Of a DNA stretch of 16,487 nucleotides, positions 9,301 through 16,487 are shown in pieces. Each line of letters opens with the position of its first letter. Position 1 is the stretch's first letter. Position numbers and translations under genes: made by a program. Source of the stretch: Basidiobolus heterosporus B8920 (Eukaryota > Basidiobolomycota > Basidiobolomycetes > Basidiobolales > Basidiobolaceae); contig JNET01033487.1 in assembly GCA_000697455.1 (NCBI GenBank), forward strand, positions 1 through 16,487, read 5' to 3'. The notes below the pieces were generated by a model that ran no database searches, was not told the DNA's origin, and saw only the letters and a program-made list of their open reading frames with translations.

Positions 9301-11179
9301 TAATTTTGTTCTCTTTGTTTCACCATCTGTGTTACGATCATTCTCGTCCAATTGGGTACGATTGAGACTAGGCTTTTCCTTTCGGCTGGCTCTTCTCTCC
9401 TCTTCCTCGTATTTCAAATCTTTTGATGGCCTTGACCGACGTGGCTTGCTGTCCTTATCAGACACACCGTCACTCTCATCTGAGCTAGAATAGTTACTCC
9501 GGCCTTTATACTTTGGCAATGTATCACGTTTTGTCTCATTGCTTTTGTGTGGATATTTCAGCTCAACAACCAACGACTTGGAGAAATTGGATTTGTCTTC
9601 TGGGACCATAGGTTTACTAGGTAACACGCGCTTAATAAACCTTGGAAACGAGCGCCGAGAGATTCACAATTACATACCTCTTGGATGCTCCCCGTGGCTT
9701 GTCAGCTGAAGACACAGAATCGATCTGCTTCGTAGATGGACCTCTAAAAACAATATTTCTCTAGATTAGTTACTGAAATCGGATGATCAGTAGTAACTTG
9801 TATCCGGATTACTCACCTTTTCCCGCTTGTTTTTGGTCGTTTATTAACCAAATCGGATTCGGAATCAGCCTCAAGATGCCTTTTAGTTGGTTTGTCTAAT
9901 CTGTATACAGCAAACCAATTTCAGGATACCAGATATAAGGAGTTCCCATACACACAGAACAGCGCAATAATAAAGACATACCTTTCGTTCTTGCTATCCT
10001 CCGTCTTGTCATTTGAATCCGCGATATTTTCTGCGGCTTTTTTCAGATTATCAGCGTGTCCGTTGTGTTTGCTGATGGTAAAAGTTTGTTAGCCAAGTAT
10101 ATCGCTATGATCTCCTCTCTTCCAACCTACCTGGCCACCTTGGATTCTTCGGGATCCTTGCTATCTCTTTATTCGATAGTTAACAAAAACCTTTATACGA
10201 AGATGACGCTTATATACATACCGTTTGGCATATGCATCGTCATCACTTGCTTCTCCCTCCTCTCTTTCATTGCTTTGGATGGTTTTCTTTTCCTCGGTTT
10301 TGATTGAATTCTTGTCAGCCTTCGATTTGGCCGTTGGAATAGTAAATTCTGTAAATTTCGGCATTGCCTACAACAATGCAAAAGTCAGAAATACAGTTGG
10401 CAATTGATTTCCATTCTACATAAATATATACCTTGATCTTTCCAATAGTCTCCATGAGGTTAGCAATCACCTAGTAATGCACCCATTAGATCTTCGGTTT
10501 TAATAAAGCTGATACACATATGTGAAGAACAACATACAGAGTCAACATCTTCTTTTGCTCTAGATATATCCACTTTTCTTCTAGAATCAGATTGAGGCCT
10601 ATTTTTGTATAAAAAATAAGCTTTTGATTTACGGTGGTGAAGCACAACACAAACAAGTACCTCGAAGGTTTTAAATGGGAAGACTTTTCGCGGAAATTAG
10701 TTCTAATAGACTGTGAAGGAGAATCCCTGCTTGGACTAAAGAACGAATGCACCTTATCAATCTCTGGAGTGAAAACTTATCATAGTAAATAAACAATACC
10801 TGGCTTGATTCACTGAGATTACTTGACTTGGATGAGGAGACATAAGATTAGGTGTTGATGAATAAGAATCGCCCCCTTGAGGTACAGGAATCTGGGTGAA
10901 ATATTGGGCTGCATCCATATTATTGTCTTTGACATATGGGTGATATGGAAGAGGCCAATTAAACTTTTCAATGCATTTAGTGGCCCTGCTAAAGAGTTTT
11001 GCTTCGCGCTCAGCGATTTCTTTAGTCTTTTCTACCGCATCTCTTCTAGCCTCGGTAGCGTCTTTGGACAAACTCGCGAATAATCCCTTAAAGTGAACGT
11101 GGCGAGATCGAAAACTATCAGCAAGTTTGTGTGGTTCGTCAATCTCTAGAAAAGATTTTGGCTCGTGGTGGGTACTCAT
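6379..11179 (-). CDS. Large Ser/Arg-rich nuclear-type protein with AF4/FMR2-like C-terminal domain (putative)
   Basis: Ten exons on the minus strand: 11179-10800, 10735-10661, 10598-10538, 10470-10432, 10367-10222, 10166-10131, 10071-9982, 9900-9817, 9743-9678 and 9616-6379, giving 1404 residues. The N-terminal ~110 residues are partly helical and charged (HKLADSFRSRHVHF, a KTKEIAEREAKLF helix, then WPLPYHPY). Residues about 170-1120 are low-complexity and charged: Asp/Lys repeats at about 443-563, SRRxK repeats at about 641-786 and RS dipeptides around 861-931. The last ~240 residues form a helical domain with EYVRYNNLARDYKRKAVE, LASLYAFIRSIACF, HWESLDEFMAYTRRKLRLENY, LNALCAKIDALINLRIVRLR and RKWTEGEQIF. 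These resemble the order and hydrophobic pattern I recall for the AF4/FMR2 C-terminal homology domain, the scaffold of the super elongation complex (fission yeast Ebp1 is the reported counterpart). That assignment is inference. Exons 2-4 have the least certain borders; intron 1 could instead end near 10762. Confidence 0.8.
8235..8670 (-). repeat. Degenerate SRRxK protein repeats inside the large gene
   Basis: About seven spaced copies of a [GSA]-S-R-[RKQ]-x-[KR]-[ED] core followed by an acidic run are encoded here (SSRQRAKD, GSRRNKD, GSRRAKE, SSRKSRD, ASRRSKE, VSRKTKE, STRKTKR). The copies are too diverged at DNA level to be a simple tandem array. Confidence 0.65.
8905..9265 (-). repeat. Asp-rich / Lys-rich ~24-29-residue repeats inside the large gene
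   Basis: Five units alternate an acidic SDxDxDIDL-type core with a KxKKxK basic tail: SEFDSDVDV, SEINTDLNL, SDVDADIDL, SDIESDIDF and NDAEYELQR, spaced 27, 24, 29 and 25 residues. Serines before acidic runs look like casein-kinase-2-type sites, which is inference. Confidence 0.7.
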
Positions 11180-11260
11180 CACGAGACTTTTATCTATTGA
11201 CTATTATGAGGGATAGATTGATATTTTCAAAAGTACTCAGAAAAGTTCGAGACGAGTACG

Positions 11261-11272
11261 CGTGAGCTCACG
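11261..11272. promoter_or_regulatory. Perfect 12-bp palindrome CGTGAGCTCACG
   Basis: The palindrome stands about 82-93 bp upstream of the large gene's ATG in a shared promoter. It could be a dimeric transcription-factor site; no known factor is assigned. Confidence 0.4.
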
Positions 11273-11708
11273 TTGTATACTCAACGTTCGAATGAGACCG
11301 ATGATTTCCTTCAAGGCTGAAGACAATAGAAAGCTTCGGAAGGAATTGAAGAAATATATCAGCAGTTGAGGATTACTCGAAATATAGGAAATTAATCCCA
11401 AGAATTAGTAAGAGGCAGGTTGATAAATTGATTGATTAATTGTAGGATTTATGTTTTTGGGTTGGAAATTTTAATGTCTTGTGATATCCAAGCAACTGAT
11501 CAAAATCTATTTCATGCTTAACTTGAGAATCAGGTGTATATCACGTACAACATTTGGTAGAGTTAATCGAACCTTCGAACAGACTCAAAGGTGCGGTGAC
11601 TGACTTTGCTGTCCTGAGATGCAATTCTGCTGTAGTTAGGTACCACTGTGGTGTATGTAGACTAGCGAAATATTACCTGCTATTCTCCCGTGACATATCT
11701 GTACGATT

Positions 11709-11743
11709 GGTGAGTGGTGAGTGGCGAGTGGCGAGTGGTGAAT
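11709..11743. repeat. Heptanucleotide tandem repeat (GGYGAGT)5
   Basis: Five tandem 7-bp units: GGTGAGT twice, GGCGAGT twice, then GGTGAAT. A sixth decayed unit may follow. It lies about 90 bp before the ZC3H3-like ATG. Confidence 0.85.
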
Positions 11744-11829
11744 GGTTTGATTTAGTTAAAAAAAATCCACCAAAAGAAATTAAATTATGATTGTACTGCT
11801 ATTTTTCCCTCTTAACCTTTTACAACATA

Positions 11830-13892
11830 ATGTCTTCTGATAAAGAGCTACTGGAACAAATCGCTTTACTAGCAGGTATATAGAAGTTTTTCCAATTTTA
11901 CTTGCCTATTTCAGACAACTTGTTTTCTCAACGTCCATTTATGTCCTATCCAACACGAAAGGTGCGATAAATAAACACAAAATGAAGATGGATGCTCCAA
12001 GTATTAAATCTTCATACAGTACCCCTAGCTCCCCTAGAAAAGTAAGCTCTTTTAATGGAATCTGTTTAAATAAACCCTTTACGTGAAGGATTGGTCTTTA
12101 CTAAGTATCAATTCTGCTAATATATAGAATTTTGCCCATGGCCCTATCAGTTCAAATTCTAGAAGTAACCCAGTAAAAGATGTCGCTTCCACTTACGTGC
12201 GAAAGGGCAATAAATTGATCCGATTAAATGAGGGTATGTATGGTTGATTTTATAGGCAGTATAGTATTATAGGCGTTGATGTCTATGTTAAACTTTAGGC
12301 AATTCTCAAGAAGGCACAAATGCAAAAAGTGCTCCATACACGCCTCCGAGTGAATCCACTAAGCCATTTGGAAGTGGGCACCTTCCTGTTGAAAATATCC
12401 TTTCTGATCAAGTTTACTTCGTGTAAACTCAAACACAAAAGTTCACTCATTTTATGATTCTTAACTAAACTACAGCCTAAAGTCCAAGTCCCAGTTTCTA
12501 GACATCGCACACTAGTTGTGCAACCAATTTCCAGCTCTACCGAAGCCATGAACAACACAGCCCCTCAGCAAACTGGCTGGGTCCAAAAGAGAAGTCGACA
12601 CATGCAGCTCATCAATGCTGCCGTACACGCAAAAAGGTTCTAAAAATTATCTATTATTCACATACAAATATCAAGTCTTTCTAAGCCCGATGATTCCTCG
12701 ACTGTAGGACAGAGGAGATCCAAAAATCCAAACCAAACATTATCAACCTTACCCCCAAAGGAACCTCAGTGCTTATTGATGGAACCAAATACAGAAGAGG
12801 TCCCGCTGGAAACAAATTAGTCATAGCTAAAGAAGGTAGTCTTTTATTTACCTAAATTGCCCTCAAGAACGCTCTCAAGTATGAATACGTGTTTAGGTGT
12901 TAGTGGGAACGAAATTACTGTGGGCGGAGTTGTTTTTGTCATGGATCCATCTGGGCAGAGACTCATTCGAAAGAAGCAAGGTGCGGATACTCTACACCAC
13001 ACAATCGTTTACATTCAAATTCTAATCATAAAACAGGTATTCTTAGCAAAAGAACAAGAAGTGGTAATTTGATGGCCCTCAAAAGCCCTACCCTACAACG
13101 TTACAAACACCGGTATCCACAGAATCAACTTCTTACCTTCGATCCGATCAAGGCTTTTTAACCATATGAACTCTTCTTGTGTCCTTAGTAATTTTACGGC
13201 CAAGCCATCGTCCACCGCAAGCGAGCGATCAAAGTATTGTCAATATTTCAATAGATTTGGTAATTGTGTTGTTCGATTGGTAATCTCTGGATTGGCATTC
13301 TACTAATCAACTCTGGTATCGCTTGTCTGTAGGCCGTTGTAGCAAAGGAACAAAGTGTTCGTTCATTCACGATCCTCAACGTGTAGCTATCTGCACCAAG
13401 TTTTTGAGAGGTGCATGTGAAAACCCGGAAGAATGTCCATTTTCGCACAATATTACTCCAGAGAGAGTACCTCTGTGTTATCATTTCCAAAAAGGCAAAT
13501 GCACTAACCAAGATTGCCCCTATCTTCATGTTAAGGTTAACCCCGATGCACCTGTTTGCAAAGCCTTCCTCACCGAAGGGTTTTGTCCAAACGGGAAAAG
13601 TTGTAAAGAAAGGCATGTCTGGGAATGTCCAGATTTCGCCGCCAATGGGATATGTGAAAATTCCAAATGTAAATTGCCTCATGTAGCTAGAGGAAACAAA
13701 CGGAACACATCCCAGCTGGCGGATGATTCGACGGAGAATCAAGGAGATGAGGACTTGCCAAAAGAAATTGAATACAAAATTCAGCCTAATTTCACAAATG
13801 CATCGGAATTATCCTTGCTAGACAGCGATTCTGACTACGCTCAGGAAAAGGAAGAGCTGATAGAATCCAGGTACATTTCAGGTGACTATTGA
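11830..13892 (+). CDS. ZC3H3: Five-finger CCCH zinc-finger protein (ZC3H3 / Red5 family)
   Basis: ZC3H3 proteins act in nuclear poly(A) RNA export and 3'-end metabolism; fission yeast Red5 belongs to the MTREC nuclear RNA-decay machinery. Ten exons: 11830-11875, 11962-12041, 12128-12233, 12299-12420, 12476-12636, 12708-12835, 12897-12980, 13037-13112, 13189-13259 and 13333-13892, giving 477 residues. The N-terminus (MSSDKELLEQIALLAGAINK) is a short helix. Three short repeats with a GNKL-like core occur at about 65-78, 199-215 and 216-243. Five CCCH fingers follow at residues 285-304 (C-x8-C-x5-C-x3-H), 312-330, 340-357, 367-386 and 390-408, with linkers like IHDPQRVAICTKF, which are characteristic of the family. 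A Ser/Asp-rich tail (DSDSDYAQE) ends the protein. Finger 1 is split by intron 9 after NRF; the donor at 13260 restores its normal spacing. The exon 4 end (12420 versus 12411) is uncertain by 9 nt. CPSF1 follows on the same strand after 322 bp. Confidence 0.9.
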
Positions 13893-13993
13893 GCATTCTT
13901 TTTTTCGAGATTCATCGGTTTTTAAGTTTGGTTTAAGTTTAATACGATTCTACATACATATTTTAGAAGAATGTATACAGTGGCAACATATTA

Positions 13994-13999
13994 AATAAA
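13994..13999 (+). promoter_or_regulatory. Polyadenylation signal of the ZC3H3-like gene
   Basis: AATAAA about 100 nt after the stop codon at 13890-13892, a plausible 3'-end signal. Confidence 0.5.
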
Positions 14000-14086
14000 C
14001 AATTTTGATTAATAATCTAACTACACGGGCGATTATAACCAGCCTCGCTTAAGGTGAAAATAATTCAAACCCGAACTAGCTAATCG

Positions 14087-14113
14087 TTCTAGGGTGGCAT
14101 CTGTACCCTAGAA
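14087..14113. promoter_or_regulatory. Inverted repeat TTCTAGGGT / ACCCTAGAA upstream of CPSF1
   Basis: Perfect 9-bp arms surround a 9-nt spacer (GGCATCTGT), ending about 100 bp before the CPSF1 ATG. Each arm contains ACCCTA, close to the telobox word bound by TRF/Tbf1-type Myb proteins. A dimer site is possible; this is inference. Confidence 0.4.
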
Positions 14114-14214
14114 TGAAAAATCTAATTAAGCGCACTACTATTACAATTAGCGTATAGTCGTCGTCGAATCTTCATACGACTGTATCTTGGTTTGTATTTA
14201 GTGACGGTGTGGCA

Positions 14215-16487
14215 ATGTCTATGTACACATTGTTTCGTGAGGTCTTTCCTCCGACAGGGGTTGAACATGCAGTACAAGCAAACTTCATTTCCCCTAATGT
14301 TACGAACTTGATTGTCGCGAAAACCTCGATTCTCCAGATCTTCACTATTGTGTCCGAAAACGCACCCGATAGTCAAACGAACACTGAAGTCTCAGTGGCT
14401 CGGCTGGAGCTATTCTCTCAATACAAGCTACATGGGAATATCGCCTCTATTGGCGTTGTGAAGACAGTCTCTTCGATCGGAGGAACAGATAGTTTACTTT
14501 TGAGTTTCAAGGACGCGAAGGTAATTATTATTGAAAATTCGACCCTTAGATTGATTGATGTTCTAATCCTTTGAAACTCTCTTAAAAACGCGCTTCAATA
14601 GCTCTCACTAATAGAATTCTCACCCGAAACCAATAACATTGTCACTGTGTCAATTCACTATTACGAGAGGGATGACTTTAAGGTAAATTCTACTTTAGTA
14701 ACGTACTCTTTTGAGGTTTATTGATTCTAGAAATTTTCCATAGAAAGAGTTTATTCACAACAACTGCCCGACTGAGGTTAGAGTAGATCCAGCTAATCGT
14801 TGTGCTATCCTTAATTTCTATGGAGACAAACTGGCTATCCTTCCTTTCCGTCAAAAAGAGGTGCTTCATTTGGCTGACGAGGATCTGTCAAGGTAAAGAT
14901 ATTCCCGCATACTCATGTCCTCTCCTTCAACTAGCTAACAGTATTGTTTTCATGAAGTAAATGGCCGTATTCGCCCAGTTTCGTTATTGATGCTGGGTCA
15001 ATTCAGAAAAATATGAGGAATATCATAGATATGGTCTTTCTGGAGGATTATTACGAGCCGACCCTCGCAATTCTTTACGAACCAATTCAAACAAATACTG
15101 TGTAAATATATTCTTTAACATAACCCGATGCTTTCGTTGTCTAGCCGAATAATTAACGTGAAATCTCTATTCAGCCTTCTTTCTACTCGCAAGGACACCT
15201 GTGCTCTGGCTGTCGTCTCTTTAGATCTCACTAAAAAGCTTTATCCAGTGATTTATTCGATCGACTCTCTACCTTACGATTGTATCAAACTAATCCCGGT
15301 CCCTAAACCTATCGGCGGTATTCTAATTGTATCGGCAAATGCATTGATTCATGTGGATCAGAGTTCTCCAGGACAAGGGATTGCGGTCAACGGGCATGCC
15401 TCAAAATGTACCAATTTCCCCCTGGAGGATCGTGCCGAGCTTGGCATTGCTATGGAGGGATCTCAACATGTTTTCCTTTCGTCTGACAAGTTGCTTATTT
15501 TATTAAAGAATGGAGATTTCTACATTGTCGAACTAGTACAGAACGGCAGATCCTTATCGAGCATTCGGATGGCAAAGGCGGGTACAAGCGTGCTACCTTC
15601 TTGTGCGTGCAAGGTTCTCGACCAGTACTTCTTTTTAGGCTCCAGACTAGGTGATTCTCTATTAATTAAATATTTTGAAAAACAATCTCAGCCTATTACC
15701 ATGGTTAGTCTACCTTAATATTCCTAGTGACAGTTCTTCTTCTCATTCACCCGTTCATCATAGTCTTTAAGTGAGGATCACGAAAAATCAAACGCCATGG
15801 ATTTAGATCTTGGTAATTTAAGTTACTTTGGACTTGTGAGTTGTACCAAAGGGATTCACCCATTTATCATTTGACGTCAGACTTGTATGGGAACGATTAT
15901 GAGATTAACGACGAGTCAAACGAAGAAAATCAAAGTGCTGCTTCTCTTGGTTCCACATACAGCTTTCAAGTATGCGATAACTTGATCAACACCGGCCCTG
16001 TAAATGACATGTCTGTCGGAGAATCTGCCAACATTTCTGTAAGTTGTTGCGCAAAGTTCATGGCTAGATGCCCTTATTGTTCCCGTGACTAATCCCATGC
16101 TTGTTATTCCCTAGGAAGAGGTATTTGACAGGAGTGTTCAAGGCACTGATCGTTAACCATCTAACGTTCCATTCTATATATTAGTTCCAACTAGAGGAGG
16201 ACAAAAAACCCTTTGAGCTGGTCCTTTGCTCCGGACATGGGAAGAATGGCGCTCTCTCTGTGTTGCAAAAGAACATTCGGCCATTGATTTTAAGCTCATT
16301 TAACCTTCCTGGTTGTCAAGAGATATGGTCTGCTCGATGCAAAAGAGAGGTGGTTTTTGAAGGCATTGTTCAAGTCCAGTCTGCTCGAGGACTCAAAGGT
16401 CACTTGACAGAAGCTGACGATGAGGACGAAGGGTTTGATAGATTTTTAATCCTTTCCAAGACCAATCGCACGATGGTAGGCATCGCT
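14215..16487 (+). CDS. CPSF1: Cleavage and polyadenylation specificity factor subunit 1 (CPSF160 / Cft1), 5' part
   Basis: CPSF160 is the large beta-propeller scaffold of the pre-mRNA cleavage/polyadenylation factor; with WDR33 and CPSF30 it builds the AAUAAA-recognition module. Exons: 14215-14520, 14602-14682, 14744-14892, 14958-15101, 15145-15703, 15776-15812, 15881-16038, 16115-16120 and 16185 to at least 16475, about 577 residues of a family usually near 1300-1450. Recognisable blocks in order are MYTLFREVFPPTG, LLLSFKDAK, VRVDPANRCAIL, GDKLAILPFR, FLEDYYEPTLAILYEP, the VPKPIGG and LGSRLGDSLLIKY stretches, YSFQVCDNLINTGP, and SGHGKNGALSVLQ. These belong to the N-terminal MMS1-type propellers. 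The acidic segment around exons 6-7 matches the variable linker before YSFEVCD in animals. The ATG at 14221 is an alternative start that would give the more usual MY N-terminus. Exon 8 is only 6 nt. A GTAGGC at 16476 may be the next donor. The gene continues beyond the window. Confidence 0.95.

Larger units (their letters stand above)
11180..11829. other. Divergent promoter region between the large gene and the ZC3H3-like gene
   Basis: Both flanking genes are transcribed away from this 650-bp spacer, so it should hold both promoters. It contains a perfect 12-bp palindrome (CGTGAGCTCACG, 11261-11272) about 85 bp upstream of the minus-strand ATG, and a heptamer tandem repeat (11709-11743) about 90 bp upstream of the plus-strand ATG. 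Just before the plus-strand ATG there is a pyrimidine-rich tract. No coding frame is supported. Confidence 0.6.
13893..14214. other. Intergenic region between the ZC3H3-like gene and CPSF1
   Basis: This spacer holds the ZC3H3-like 3' UTR with AATAAA at 13994-13999 and the CPSF1 promoter. A 9-bp perfect inverted repeat lies at 14087-14113. I see no other gene. Confidence 0.6.

Noticed and set aside
11915-11960. A possible extra exon (DNLFSQRPFM...) in the ZC3H3-like gene
   Set aside because: It splices in frame to exon 1, but no acceptable intron of realistic length then connects to the next exon. Direct splicing 11875 to 11962 gives the conserved LAGAINK sequence.
13260-13300. Alternative donors for intron 9 of the ZC3H3-like gene (13265 and 13281)
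   Set aside because: They would disturb the C-x8-C-x5-C-x3-H spacing of finger 1 or the reading phase. The donor at 13260 gives the normal finger.
1-16487. A mobile element, viral remnant, CRISPR array or new defence-type system
   Set aside because: I looked for reverse transcriptase, transposase and integrase motifs, long terminal or inverted repeats and regular spacer arrays on both strands and saw none. All sizeable coding regions are explained by host genes.
16476-16487. A definite intron start at the right edge of CPSF1
   Set aside because: GTAGGC after ACG ATG is a plausible donor, but the window ends before any acceptor, so it is left open.

Overview
The window is a compact, AT-rich, intron-rich stretch of eukaryotic nuclear DNA, most likely from a fungus. 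An early-diverging (zygomycete-grade) lineage is my best guess, but no phylogeny was run. The reasons are short introns (about 43-92 nt, often GTATGT-type donors), short intergenic spacers, a fungal-style very-long-chain fatty acid elongase, a SUR7/claudin-like four-helix membrane protein, and a CCCH protein of the ZC3H3/Red5 type. I see no mobile element, CRISPR array or prokaryotic feature.

Layout, left to right. (1) A fatty acid elongase (ELO family, minus strand, 3 exons) diverges from (2) the cytosolic ribosomal protein uL16/RPL10 gene (plus strand, intron-free CDS, likely 5'-UTR intron). (3) A claudin-superfamily membrane protein (minus, 2 exons) lies tail-to-tail with RPL10. (4) An RPA-interacting protein gene (RPAIN/RIP-alpha type, minus, 5 exons). 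(5) A tRNA-Gly(CCC) gene (minus). (6) A 10-exon, 1404-residue, strongly charged Ser/Arg-rich nuclear-type protein (minus) whose C-terminal helical domain resembles the AF4/FMR2 C-terminal homology domain. (7) A 10-exon five-finger CCCH protein, ZC3H3/Red5-like (plus). (8) The 5' part of the CPSF1/CPSF160/Cft1 gene (plus), running off the right end.

I rebuilt 33 coding introns by following reading phase across GT-AG boundaries. Each finished complete gene is an exact multiple of three and ends at a stop: 284, 215, 210, 233, 1404 and 477 residues.

Functionally these are mostly housekeeping genes. The right half is rich in RNA polymerase II and mRNA factors: a possible elongation-complex scaffold, ZC3H3/Red5 and CPSF1. 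I found no evidence for a new multi-gene system. The best leads are a 6-nt microexon in CPSF1, the AF4-like domain in a fungal-type gene, a fungal protein carrying the claudin W-GLW-C signature, a chain of frame-preserving phase-2 exons in the 1404-residue gene, and exon-boundary-matched repeats in the ZC3H3-like gene.
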